Assembly (NCBI RefSeq): GCF_964063345.1
Contig: NZ_OZ061318.1
Location: 5,518,001-5,582,000 of the forward strand
DNA: 64,000 nt
Origin: Pseudomonas lini
GTDB taxonomy: Bacteria > Pseudomonadota > Gammaproteobacteria > Pseudomonadales > Pseudomonadaceae
Reading direction: 5' to 3'
The position numbers and the translations under genes were made by a program. Numbering within the stretch: the first letter of the stretch is position 1; the number at the start of each line of letters is the position of its first letter. Under the pieces are notes generated by a model, which searched no databases, was not told where the DNA came from, and saw nothing but the letters and a program-made list of their open reading frames with translations. Of the stretch, positions 8,289-17,332 are shown in pieces.

Positions 8289-8756
8289 CTAGTCCCAGTC
8301 CATTTTGATATTTTCTTGTTTTCGGAACTCGTCCAGCACGCTCTGATAATGGGACCTTTCAAAGGTCAGGCAGGGTATCGCGTCGTACCAGTCAACAGAT
8401 GGAAGTTCCAGCGTAATCAAATCCTTTAGCAAGCCAAATCGGCTCCACTGGACTTGATGCTTATCAGCGCACTGCTCAGCGACAATAACGGTGCAGGTCA
8501 GGTCTAGGTCATCAGAGCAAACAAGCAAGGGAGCCAGGGTCTTCCATCCCGGTGCAGTGGAATAGATCCGATCCCATATCAACCAAGTATCTTCATCGCT
8601 GTACAAGCCTGAATGGGCCGCTACGAGATGAAGCTCAGCATCCGGGTTATGCCTAGGCAGCCAAACCTCCAGAGGTACTCCGTCAACGGCAAAAGTCGGA
8701 TAGAAGCCGATGCTGTACTTCGATTTATGGCTTGCGATTGAAATCAGGTTGCTCAT
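8289..8756 (-). CDS. Unknown soluble protein, 155 residues
   Basis: No family recognised. The protein is acidic and rich in aromatic residues (EDTWLIWDRIYSTAPGWKTL, SRFGLLKDLITLELPSVDWY), has no signal peptide or membrane segment, and ends in a polar helix (SVLDEFRKQENIKMDWD). Small acidic proteins of this kind in accessory regions are often toxin-immunity proteins, but no toxin gene is adjacent, so this is only a possibility. It is preceded by a short intergenic gap and lies in the decayed accessory stretch. Confidence 0.6.
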   Translation of the reverse strand: MSNLISIASHKSKYSIGFYPTFAVDGVPLEVWLPRHNPDAELHLVAAHSGLYSDEDTWLIWDRIYSTAPGWKTLAPLLVCSDDLDLTCTVIVAEQCADKHQVQWSRFGLLKDLITLELPSVDWYDAIPCLTFERSHYQSVLDEFRKQENIKMDWD

Positions 8757-8852
8757 TACATCCCTCGATTCCCCAGAAAGCCGTAGAGCCTACTTAAGGG
8801 GACGGTTTTATTTTCTGATATTTAATCCGCCCGCCTTTCTCGCTCAGCCAAC

Positions 8853-9086
8853 CTACTCAAACCGCCGCCGCTTCATGAACAATCCCATCCCCATCGCCAC
8901 GGCAAAAACCGACAGCAACCCCAGATCAAACCCCAACAAGCGGATCTGACCTGCCACAACGCAGCCAACCGCACCCGCCGCCACCAACACCACTCCTAGC
9001 CACTTGCGTAGCAGATACGGTTTGAGGAATTGATCGAGCAGAAAGGACAACACCAAGGCAATGACCAATTGAGTAATTACGGACAT
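8853..9086 (-). CDS. Small membrane protein downstream of the 9099 gene
   Basis: 77 residues with two or three hydrophobic segments (VITQLVIALVLSFLLDQFL, WLGVVLVAAGAVGCVVAGQI, LGLLSVFAVAMGMGLFM) and a basic tail MKRRRFE, which predicts a cytoplasmic C-terminus. Family not recognised. It starts 12 bp after the stop of the gene at 9099-9578 on the same strand, so the two are almost certainly co-transcribed and may act together. Confidence 0.65.
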   Translation of the reverse strand: MSVITQLVIALVLSFLLDQFLKPYLLRKWLGVVLVAAGAVGCVVAGQIRLLGFDLGLLSVFAVAMGMGLFMKRRRFE

Positions 9087-9098
9087 GTACGTCTCCAG

Positions 9099-9578
9099 TC
9101 AGGTCTTGATGATCAATGTCGAGAGGGTGCGTTGCGGGCCGATACCGCCGTTGACCTGCGCCTCGATGCTGACCAGTACGTCGCCAGCATGGTAGGTGGG
9201 TAGGATTTCATTGGCATACGTGCGCACACCGGCCCCTACAGATATCGCCACGTAAGAGGGGGCCACGGCCTTGGCGGCGGCAGTGAAGGCCGCGGCTGCA
9301 AGGTTGGCGATCGTGGTGCGCTGGGCGTTGAGGGCATCGCCCTGTTGCCGGGTCAACGGCTTGGAGATGCCGATCATCATCAGGCACGGCAGGTTTTTGG
9401 CCAGCATCTTGTCGTACACCTCGACGACCTTGCTGTTGACCTCATAGTGGGCGTTTTTTGCCTCGCCAAAATGCAGCTCGCGCAGGCGCCCACGTTCGCT
9501 GTCGGTGAGGGTGATCTGCGAGATGTTGAAGACGATCCCGTGATTGCCCATGTATTGGAAAGTCCCTTCGAACTTCAT
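9099..9578 (-). CDS. Unknown 159-residue protein
   Basis: Family not recognised. Visible features: a beta-rich N-terminus (MKFEGTFQYMGNHGIVFNIS), a central helical part, an Ala-rich stretch (NLAAAAFTAAAKAVAPSYVA) and a C-terminal strand segment (GDVLVSIEAQVNGGIGPQRT). No signal peptide. It is the first gene of a two-gene unit with the small membrane protein at 8853-9086. No homologous neighbour explains its function. Confidence 0.6.
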   Translation of the reverse strand: MKFEGTFQYMGNHGIVFNISQITLTDSERGRLRELHFGEAKNAHYEVNSKVVEVYDKMLAKNLPCLMMIGISKPLTRQQGDALNAQRTTIANLAAAAFTAAAKAVAPSYVAISVGAGVRTYANEILPTYHAGDVLVSIEAQVNGGIGPQRTLSTLIIKT

Positions 9579-9896
9579 CGCTCGTTTCCTTTTGAGGTAA
9601 AGGTGGCGATTCTCTACAACGAGCGTATTGGATTCAAATCATTTCATCTGGCTGGAGCGGGGAGCGGTGAATGCCGGTCAGTTAAGCAGGCACCCTTGGC
9701 GAGCATTTTTTCCAGGGAGTCGAGCATAGCGGCGTCCTTATCAGTTTTGGCAGTGATTGACCGGTTGGGAGTTGGACCGCTATCGCGAGCAAGCCCCAGC
9801 TCCAGAGCAGAACAAGCCGCCCGCATCACCAAAAAACCTCCCTCCTACAGCTTCCACCTTTGAGATCGGCGCAATGTGTAGCGAGGATCATAAAGG
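9579..9896. other. Intergenic stretch, nothing recognised
   Basis: About 320 bp between the unknown gene and the second PfpI copy. It contains a worn GCGAGCAAGC repeat arm near 9786 but no supported gene, RNA or terminator. Confidence 0.5.
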
Positions 9897-10627
9897 CTGC
9901 TTTTGGCCGATTTCTGCCTGTCATGAAGGGCAGAGATCGACCCGAAGCAGCCGTTGAGATCTATTTGTTATCGCTTTATGTTGGTCGTTTTCATGGAGGA
10001 TTCTGACTGATGGCACGCGTGGGCTTGATACTGACACCCGGTTTTGCGGACTGGGAATACGCTTTCATTGCAGGAACTGCATCCCCGTTTTACGGCATCG
10101 ACGTCAGGTTTTTTGCCTCTGCCACGGGGCAGTTCCGCTCACAGGGGGACTGGCTGTAACTGTGGATAGCAGCTTGCAACAATGCCTGGACTGGAAGCCG
10201 GACGTTGTTGCCGTCATCGGTGGAATGATCTGGGAGCATGCAGATGCACCGGACATTCGGGACTTTCTTCATGCTAGTCGTTCAAGTGGAGCGACAATTG
10301 CCGGTATCTGTGGGGGAACGCTGGCACTTGCGAGGGCCGGGCTTCTCGACACGGTTCCTCATACCTCGAACAGCGCTGACTTCTTACAACAGAATGCCGT
10401 AGGTTATGAAGGCACCGCACTTTATCGAAGCAGCCAAGTAGCTGTGGTTGCCGACCGCATCATAACTGCTCCAGGCCCCGCACCCGTTAGCTTTACCTGC
10501 GCAGTGTTCGAAGCTGCCGGGCTATCTTCAGAGATCATTTCTCAGTTCAGGTCAATGTTGGCAGCGGAACACGGGTAACCGCTTCGTCTTACAAAAATAG
10601 CCGATCAGGTGATGTGTTCGAGTGTCC
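9897..10627 (+). repeat. Segmental duplication, copy 2
   Basis: Second copy of the 2522-3251 segment. It opens with the best-preserved version of the dispersed palindrome (arms CTGCTTTTGGCCGATTTCTG and GAGATCGACCCGAAGCAG, 9900-9950). It carries the same Shine-Dalgarno and gene and ends at the same point downstream. Confidence 0.9.
10010..10578 (+). pseudogene. DJ-1/PfpI-family gene copy 2, frameshifted
   Basis: Same start context as the intact copy at 2634. At about 10144-10152 the G-run reads CAGGGGGACTGGCTG where copy 1 reads CAGGGTGGATTGGCTG, one base longer. The deletion brings TAA into frame at 10156-10158, and the remaining 138 codons continue in another frame to the same stop. The total length is 569 versus 570 bases, confirming a single-base loss. 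Substitutions elsewhere are few and mostly silent, so inactivation is recent. Confidence 0.9.
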
Positions 10628-10753
10628 GCTTTGGCGCGCGCGGATCTGGTGAGCCGTTTGAAATCTGCAGGCGTCGGACATACGAGCAGTCTCATCGTGT
10701 CAGCGTTGTGTGAAGTCGGGACTCTCTCGGTCACAATTGGCTATCAGAATTGC

Positions 10754-11247
10754 AAGTTCCTGAAAGAAGGCTCGTACCTGGACCTGCGATGCTAGCTGAC
10801 GAAGGCCGCCTCAACGCCCTGAAAGAATACTTCCCGAACGCCAAAGCCGAAGACTGGCGCCTGTGGCAAGCTGGCCAACGCGTGCAAATCATCAAGCGTG
10901 ATGAAGCTGCCGGTGGCGTGCTGAAGTTGGGTACTGAAATCGTTGCTTCTGTCGACGGCACTATTGCTGGCCTGCTGGGCGTATCGCCAGGCGTATCGAC
11001 TGCCGCACCGATCATGCTGACCGTGCTGCAGAAAGTGTTCAAGGACAAGGTTGCCTCGCCAGCCTGGCAGGAAAAGCTGCATTAGATCGTGCCTAGCTAT
11101 GGCACTCAGTTGAACAGCAACCCTGAGAAAGTGGCTCAAGAGTGGGCTTACACCGCCAAGGTGCTGGAGCTGACTCCACCGCCGGCGATGGGGCAGGTGT
11201 GGCTCCGGCTGCTGCCCCGGCTAATGCTGTCGACGGTGGCTTTGTAA
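10754..11247 (+). pseudogene. mqo: Malate:quinone oxidoreductase remnant
   Basis: A short piece [11 protein letters not shown] (10754-10786) is joined out of frame to [20 protein letters not shown], then [20 protein letters not shown] and [14 protein letters not shown] residues, which is the C-terminal third of Pseudomonas Mqo. A TAG replaces Gln at 11083-11085, after which homology resumes (IVPSYGTQLNSNPEKVAQEW) to about 11160, and the tail then runs in a changed frame to 11247. It thus has an internal deletion, a frame change and a nonsense codon. It ends in an intrinsic terminator. The working mqo must lie elsewhere. Confidence 0.8.
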
Positions 11248-11282
11248 GACGGATATGGCTTTGTCAGTAGAAGCGTAATCGG

Positions 11283-11321
11283 AAAGCCCACTGGGATCGG
11301 TGACGGTCAGTGGGCTTTTTT
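11283..11321 (+). terminator. Intrinsic terminator after the mqo remnant
   Basis: Stem AAAGCCCACTG / CAGTGGGCTTT with a 14-base loop followed by TTT. It probably came along with the mqo fragment. Confidence 0.85.
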
Positions 11322-11517
11322 GTGTCCGGAATTCGATCTTGCAGATTACGAAGATTATCTGATGCACAGGTGGCTTGCCGATGGCGGTAATCGACGCAAT
11401 CCGTCCTGCCGCATGACAGCAGAAAACGATCGAACACGAATAATTCATAGCTTTGTGCCATCTGCTAGAGTCAGGAGTGCAACTCCGCTGACGTGCATGC
11501 TTTCCACGGAGGGGGTT

Positions 11518-14115
11518 ATGTACAACACACTGAAACAGACTCTGGACGCTGAAGGACTGACGGTCGTCGAGCGATTTGTATTGCCGTCACGTCAGGCGGC
11601 TTATGCGCCGGTACCACTGCTATTAGCCACCACCGCTGTCGGTGAGTATCTGACACTCGCTGCTCCCGAAGGCCTTTGGCAGCATCAGGCAGCGGCTCTT
11701 GAGGCTCTTGGCCACCATCAGAATGTAGTCATTCCTACGGGTACTGCATCTGGCAAGAGTCTGATTTTCAGGTCTATCGCATTCCATCGCATTTTGAGTA
11801 ACCCAAACTGTCGGGTGTTAGTGTTCTATCCGCTCAAGGCATTGGCGAGTGATCAAGTGCGCGGATGGCGGGCCATGGCACACGCCCTCGGGATGCCAGA
11901 CGGAACCATTGGCCGGATCGACGGCTCCGTATCGGTAGCTCAGCGAGACAACATCCTGCAGAAGGCGCGGATTGTAGTGATGACACCGGACGTATGCCAT
12001 GCTTGGCTAATGTCCCGGCTAGCTATGCCGGTGGTAAAGCTCTTTCTCACCCAACTTGCCATAGTGGTTATGGATGAGGCACATACACTGGAAGGTGTTT
12101 TTGGCAGCAATTTTGCCTATTTGATTCGCCGGTTGCAGGTCGCAAGACACCATTTGCAGAAGCAGATCGAGCCTGCTCAGGAACTGCAGTTCATAGCGGC
12201 TACGGCTACGATCCTACATCCGGAAGAGCATTTAGCTGCATTGACGGGGGTTGAATTTGAAGTCGTGCCAGAGGTGCTTGATGGATCGCCACGATCAGAG
12301 CGTATTTGTGCTCACGTCGCAGCCCCTCCAGGCGAAGAGATGGAGCTCGCGAGGGCATTGCACAAAATGCTCCTGGACGGAAAGGGGGACGGGGGATTCA
12401 TAACCTTCATGGACTCTCGGAAGGGAGTTGAAATGCTCGCACGCGACAACACGAAAGAAATCGAGAATCTCTTGGGGTCGGCAGACGTGCTGCCTTACCG
12501 GGCGGGATACGCAGCAGAGGACCGCGAGAAGATTGAGGAGCGCCTGCAGGCAGGTACATTGCGTGGAGTGATAGCTACGTCGGCGCTGGAAATGGGCATC
12601 GATCTGCCGCATCTAACCGTAGGGATAAATATCGGTGTTCCCGCCACGCGTAAAGGCTATCGTCAGCGAGTCGGCCGTGCCGGACGAGCATCCCCCGGTG
12701 CGTTTATTGTGGTGGCCGAACCGGACGCTTTTACGAGCTACGGGATGTCCTTTCGAGAGTATCACGATCAATCGGTCGAAGATTCCTATCTGTATCTCGA
12801 CAATCGGTTCATGCAGTTCGCACATGCCCGCTGCCTAGTGGATGAACTTGAGGCGCTCGGTTCAGGATTAACCCTACCACTCAAGGCGAGTTGGCCAGGG
12901 GGCTTTCAGGAAATATTCGCATGGGCTAAACCAGGCGGTAATCGCCCACCAGCGTTTGACGCGATCGCACAGATCGGAGGGGACGCTCCACATTACCGTT
13001 ATCCACTGCGAAATGTTGGGGAGACCAATTTTCGTATCGCGCAGGGAGATAGTGCACCTGCCATCGGTGAGGTTAATGAGTTACAGGCTCTGCGAGAGTG
13101 CTATCCGGGCGCAACATACTGGCACTTAGGTCGAGCCTATGAAGTCCAGGCATGGCAGACAAGTGGTTTTACCAGCCCACTTATTCGCGTAAAGCCGGGG
13201 GCCCCGAATCGGTTGACGCGTCCACGGATTCGAACCTGGATCAACGCAGGAGTTACTTCGGCCGATCTTCTAGAAGGACATTATCTTCGAGGAGAGCATG
13301 GGTTCATTGCCGAATGTCAGATGCAAGTGACACAAAAAGTAGAGGGTTACGATGATGTGAATGCTGGTGTCTATCGCCCATACAGCGAGTTACGACAGAG
13401 TAATCCGAACATGCGCGCCCGTATTCGGAACTTCCGAACCAGTGGTGTCCTATTATGTATCGCTGAACCGTGGTTCAGTATTGGTGATGCGAAAAATATA
13501 TTTGTAGAACGCCTCAATGCCGTGTTTGCCCGCGAGTACAGTATCCTTCCGCAGGATGTTGGCTGCGCTGCAACCAATATTTCGGTGAGATCTATTGATG
13601 GCGGAGGGCTGCGTAGCGACTGCATTGTGGTATTTGACCAAGTCTACGGCAGCTTGCGACTAACTGAACGTCTCTACTTTTACTTCGGCCTCTTGCTAAA
13701 TCGTTTGGAGCGCGCTGCGGCAATTGAAGCTGAGTCAGGCGATGAAGATTTTCTTAATAATATTTTAAAGATCCGTGACATCTTTGACTCGTTCGCAATT
13801 ACAACCAGTGAGTCCTTGCTCGAAGATGTGGGAATGACAGGCAAGCACATCCGCGTGTTCGCACCAGAGTCACGCGTTAGCTATCGTGAGAACGGGATGA
13901 TGGGATCGGAAGTTGAAATCATCCGGCCGACGGTTATGAATGGAAAACTGATGTACCAGATCAAATGTCCTTCCCGGATATCCACCAGTGTCTCCACCAA
14001 ACAGTGGGTTGCTGCGGAATATATTGAACCTACCGCTGGAGATGGTGAGTGGGATCAGGCTTGGTGGAATTCCGAGTCTGAGGAGTATGAGGATCCTCCC
14101 GGCTCGTTAGACTAA
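11518..14115 (+). CDS. DEAD/DEAH helicase, YprA/MrfA-Lhr type (defence-island candidate)
   Basis: 865-residue superfamily 2 helicase. Walker A GTASGKS at 75-81, motif Ia PLKALASDQ at 105-113, DEAH at 186-189, motif III AATAT at 227-231, ATSALEMGID at 353-362, and motif VI QRVGRAGR at 383-390. The 'SALEMGID' plus 'RQRVGRAGR' spacing is that of YprA/MrfA/Hrq1 enzymes, some of which act in DNA repair. The C-terminal half (VVFDQVYGSLRLTERLYFYF) resembles the end of DUF1998 regions but lacks a four-Cys cluster. Start at 11518 has GGAGGGGG upstream; the in-frame start at 11320 overlaps a terminator. Its neighbours suggest anti-phage defence, not proven. Confidence 0.85.
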   Translation: MYNTLKQTLDAEGLTVVERFVLPSRQAAYAPVPLLLATTAVGEYLTLAAPEGLWQHQAAALEALGHHQNVVIPTGTASGKSLIFRSIAFHRILSNPNCRVLVFYPLKALASDQVRGWRAMAHALGMPDGTIGRIDGSVSVAQRDNILQKARIVVMTPDVCHAWLMSRLAMPVVKLFLTQLAIVVMDEAHTLEGVFGSNFAYLIRRLQVARHHLQKQIEPAQELQFIAATATILHPEEHLAALTGVEFEVVPEVLDGSPRSERICAHVAAPPGEEMELARALHKMLLDGKGDGGFITFMDSRKGVEMLARDNTKEIENLLGSADVLPYRAGYAAEDREKIEERLQAGTLRGVIATSALEMGIDLPHLTVGINIGVPATRKGYRQRVGRAGRASPGAFIVVAEPDAFTSYGMSFREYHDQSVEDSYLYLDNRFMQFAHARCLVDELEALGSGLTLPLKASWPGGFQEIFAWAKPGGNRPPAFDAIAQIGGDAPHYRYPLRNVGETNFRIAQGDSAPAIGEVNELQALRECYPGATYWHLGRAYEVQAWQTSGFTSPLIRVKPGAPNRLTRPRIRTWINAGVTSADLLEGHYLRGEHGFIAECQMQVTQKVEGYDDVNAGVYRPYSELRQSNPNMRARIRNFRTSGVLLCIAEPWFSIGDAKNIFVERLNAVFAREYSILPQDVGCAATNISVRSIDGGGLRSDCIVVFDQVYGSLRLTERLYFYFGLLLNRLERAAAIEAESGDEDFLNNILKIRDIFDSFAITTSESLLEDVGMTGKHIRVFAPESRVSYRENGMMGSEVEIIRPTVMNGKLMYQIKCPSRISTSVSTKQWVAAEYIEPTAGDGEWDQAWWNSESEEYEDPPGSLD

Positions 14116-14304
14116 TTAGTGAGTGATCAAACTAACGAGGTATGATTGCGGGGGGGGCATAATATTCAAAAGAATCAGAGCAGATGAAAGTGTGAGTGCT
14201 CGTCAGGAACGTTATGCAACAAAAATAGTATAAATCATACCCTGAATATGCCATCTATTTTGTAGTTTGGCTTTAGGGGATTCCCCCCTCGAAAGGAGAA
14301 GTGC
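14116..14304. other. Short AT-rich spacer in the island
   Basis: 190 bp between the helicase and the 186-residue gene. It has a run of eight G near 14151 and a GAAAGGAG ribosome-binding site at 14291-14298. No terminator is evident, so co-transcription is possible. Confidence 0.4.
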
Positions 14305-14865
14305 ATGATACCGATTTATGAACAGGGCTCAGGTAAAGGTATTGGTCATAGCGTAGAGTCTTTTTTAGTCGAATTTCAAAAAATTGCTATTGATCACATT
14401 GAGGCAGGACGAGCAAGGTCTATAGCATTTGTTTTTTATGACTTTCATAATTATGAGTTTAAGAAGGTTCTTAAAGATCAAGGTGTATTTGCAAAATTGG
14501 ATCGGCTGACTGGAAAGGAGCTTAGTGTTTTTTACGTACATTCAGGTAGTGATCGAGTATTGAAACAGTTTAATTCTACCCTCGCGGCTGCTTTGGGTTT
14601 AGAGGGGAAGATCAGGATTCCTTGTGTGGCTTTTTGTAAGGTAACACCTGATGGATTCACGGATATCTCGGTAGCCAACCTCGATAGCGCGGACCTTATA
14701 CATGGTTTTCATGAGCTGTATGGAGTGATTGAGTCCTATGTGGTGGGTTGCAAAAATAGTTCGGAGTCAAGATATATTAAATGGGCCAAAGGTTCTTCTA
14801 CGTTTGTGTCTTTGGAAGCGATAAAAGCTCTTGTTAGAGAACTTCTCAAAGGCGGAATGTTCTAG
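14305..14865 (+). CDS. Unknown 186-residue protein in defence-like island
   Basis: Soluble protein with no signal peptide. Not recognised. It has alternating strands and helices (RSIAFVFYDFHNYEFKKVL, LSVFYVHSGSDRVLKQFNST, IRIPCVAFCKVTPDGFTDIS), suggesting an alpha/beta fold. Strong Shine-Dalgarno (GAAAGGAGAAGTGC). Base composition is distinctly AT-rich compared with flanking genes, indicating recent transfer. It is co-directional with the helicase 190 bp upstream and may be its partner. Confidence 0.7.
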   Translation: MIPIYEQGSGKGIGHSVESFLVEFQKIAIDHIEAGRARSIAFVFYDFHNYEFKKVLKDQGVFAKLDRLTGKELSVFYVHSGSDRVLKQFNSTLAAALGLEGKIRIPCVAFCKVTPDGFTDISVANLDSADLIHGFHELYGVIESYVVGCKNSSESRYIKWAKGSSTFVSLEAIKALVRELLKGGMF

Positions 14866-15510
14866 TTTTATGAAAATTTTCTATGAATATGCGTGTGAGA
14901 TTGTCGAGTCAGTGGCGATTACTACTTTGGCTTATAGGCGCCCATAAGTTTCCAAAAAAAGGATCCAATTATAGGCGGTGCCGGAGCTTCACCGTTCACT
15001 TCATCACTGATAAGCGATTTGGGCACTATCTCTGGAAAGACCCAACATGTTGCCCTGCGCCTGGCCTAGCTTTATAGGTATATATGAATGCCCCCGAATC
15101 AGCACTTCGCAAGTTGCAGTTCTTTTGCCAGAAACAACCATGTGGTATGAATGGGAAAACCACCTTTTTTACCAAATTATAGTATTGTCTGAGGCTCTCG
15201 GATATTTTTCCATGGCGCGTTCTAAAAGAGGTATTTTTCTCCGGTGGCGTCCTGAATACACGAAATGCAGAGAACCAATCGCCATCAACTTTTCTTAGGC
15301 GAAACTCTTAAAAAAGAGCCGTTTCGAGCGTTAATGAATAGATTGAATTTGGAAGTAGACCTGTCTCGATTTTTGTTTCGCATTTTCTTTATTGGTTCTT
15401 GCATTTTCTCAGTATTTCTTTTGCTAAAAAGTGGGGTATTTATAAATACTTTTAGTGTGATGGCTAAAAAATTTTCCCCACTGCCGGCTTGTGAATATCA
15501 ATTGTTCACG
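14866..15510. other. AT-rich intergenic stretch, no convincing gene
   Basis: About 645 bp between the 186-residue gene and the convergent avcD-like gene. Two overlapping plus-strand open frames (15047-15298 and 15265-15525) lack ribosome-binding sites. The second would encode one membrane helix (LFRIFFIGSCIFSVFLLLKS) and overlaps the end of the deaminase gene. I do not support either as a gene. Confidence 0.5.
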
Positions 15511-17175
15511 CTATTTAGCAGGTGAAGTAACTAATGCGTTGAGTTCATCTTTGTAGGACATTTTAGGGGAGTATAAATTATGAAATGCCTTGCCGATAGC
15601 ACCTGAAAAAATAATTAATTCAGGGTTTCTACTACCACCCATTAAGATATGACTCATTGCGATGCCAGGGTATGGGTCGATATAGTAAATTTCTTTAATG
15701 CCAAGCTGGTAGGCTTTCTTTGAACATAGCTCGCATGGGCTAGCAGTTGTAAAAAGTTTTCCATGTTCCACGCCTCGGCCGCCATATTTTGCAATCTGTA
15801 GGAAAGCATTTTCTTCTGCATGAAGTGATCGAGTGTGTACTTGGTTTTTATCGCCGGTCAATCCTTTGTATTCATCTTTAAAGCAATAAGAAATATTCCT
15901 GCCTGACTCGGAGATTTTTAAAAATTTATCATTTCCTGCAGTGAATCTTGCTATGTATTTAGGATCGGTTTTTTCATACTCAGAATAAGCACTTTGATCA
16001 AAGCCACTAACTAGATCAAATCTATTTCGCAAACTGCAAGGTACTTGTCCGAATGGAGTATCATTCCATCCGACCGCCTGTACCGAAAAATTGATATCAG
16101 TCACAACAGCGCCGACTTGCCTTGAAATGCATCCTGAGTTTAATTTGGCGGTGTACGCGATTTGCATGCATCTTTCTAGAGGTGTAGGTGTCACCAAACC
16201 TGGGCGAATCATCAAGGATACGAAAGTAATTAATTGGTCTGCTAGGTAGTTGAAGTGTGAAACTGTATTTCCAGAGTCTGGATTGCTTAAATGTAAGTCT
16301 GCGCGTTGTAGGCACGCTTGGATGTCCTGCTTCACATAAGTTTTTTGTTCTGTGAGTTTTAAGTCTCCATACTCTTCCGCATCGATTTTATCGATTTCGC
16401 TGTCGGTATAGCCAAGTCCTCTCAGTCTTCGTTTACGTTCATCATCATTACAGGAGACGGCCATTAAATAAAAAGATGAGTAGCGATCCTGAAAGTAAAT
16501 GGCTTCAAATGGGTTTCTTATTGCATCAATCACAATAAATGTTTTGTCTCCGGCTGTCCGGGCTTCACGTATCTCTTTTATTATTTTGTTGATTCTCTCA
16601 GCTAACGAGAAAAAGCTGCCGCTTTCTACTTTGCTGGAGTTAACGCTGCCTGAGTCTCTTAGATTGTTCCCTAATTGCTGAAATAGTTTCACATAACCAG
16701 CGCTACCAACTATTTTTTTTAATTCTGCATTTTTTTCTGGGAGGAATTCAGTATAGAAATACCTCAGTGCTCCAATGTCTTCTTTGCAAATATCTTTATC
16801 TTGAATGTTTCTTAGTACTTTGTTGATGTCTGATTTTACTGGTGCTTCTAATCCCTCGACTCCACCAACGAATGTCGAGGATTTTTCGATGCCAAGTTCA
16901 GCCAGCATCAGCATCAATATAGTACTAGCCTGAATAGTAATGAATGGTGTCCAGTTTTTTTCAAAGCATTTATAAATGACTTTTTGTTTTCTTTCATTGT
17001 TGGTTGAAGGATTGTTTCCCGTATAAAGCGAGTGCTTTATGTCAGATCTTTCCTTGGAAAGTATGTTTGATACTGTGGAACAGCCACTTCCGGTGCGGCC
17101 TGTTAGTCCAATTACGATAAAGTCGTCATCATCGCCATATATTTTTGATATGGTATTTTGAAAGTAATTATCCAT
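15511..17175 (-). CDS. avcD: AvcD-type anti-phage dCTP deaminase
   Basis: 554 residues. The N-terminal domain is kinase-like with GLTGRTGSGCST (23-34), where Cys stands in the place of the usual Walker A Lys. The C-terminal domain is a deoxycytidylate deaminase with zinc motif HAE (452-454) and PCELC (480-484). This two-domain plan is that of AvcD and related phage-defence deaminases, which convert dCTP/dCMP to uridine forms and starve infecting phage of dCTP. Start at 17175 has GAGAGA upstream; an in-frame start at 17235 has none. Strongly AT-rich. In Vibrio, AvcD is restrained by a small RNA encoded just upstream; no such RNA could be recognised here. Confidence 0.88.
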   Translation of the reverse strand: MDNYFQNTISKIYGDDDDFIVIGLTGRTGSGCSTVSNILSKERSDIKHSLYTGNNPSTNNERKQKVIYKCFEKNWTPFITIQASTILMLMLAELGIEKSSTFVGGVEGLEAPVKSDINKVLRNIQDKDICKEDIGALRYFYTEFLPEKNAELKKIVGSAGYVKLFQQLGNNLRDSGSVNSSKVESGSFFSLAERINKIIKEIREARTAGDKTFIVIDAIRNPFEAIYFQDRYSSFYLMAVSCNDDERKRRLRGLGYTDSEIDKIDAEEYGDLKLTEQKTYVKQDIQACLQRADLHLSNPDSGNTVSHFNYLADQLITFVSLMIRPGLVTPTPLERCMQIAYTAKLNSGCISRQVGAVVTDINFSVQAVGWNDTPFGQVPCSLRNRFDLVSGFDQSAYSEYEKTDPKYIARFTAGNDKFLKISESGRNISYCFKDEYKGLTGDKNQVHTRSLHAEENAFLQIAKYGGRGVEHGKLFTTASPCELCSKKAYQLGIKEIYYIDPYPGIAMSHILMGGSRNPELIIFSGAIGKAFHNLYSPKMSYKDELNALVTSPAK

Positions 17176-17332
17176 TTTTATTTCTCTCACCAATCGACCA
17201 TGATTTGGAGATAAATGTACACTGCAAAAAATCAAAATGCCATCATTGAGTGGTCCTTAGTTTCGTAAACGCAGACTTATTCCGAGCGGCGTGGACTCGA
17301 GTCGGCCACCCTCGGAAACTTCCCACACTCCG

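Noticed and set aside
15265..15525. Single-helix 86-codon frame in the island
   Set aside because: No ribosome-binding site, overlaps the end of the deaminase gene, and no independent support.
17176..17332. An AvcI-like small RNA upstream of the deaminase
   Set aside because: The gap before the opposite-strand leader is short and I could see no defined promoter-terminator unit; it cannot be supported by eye.
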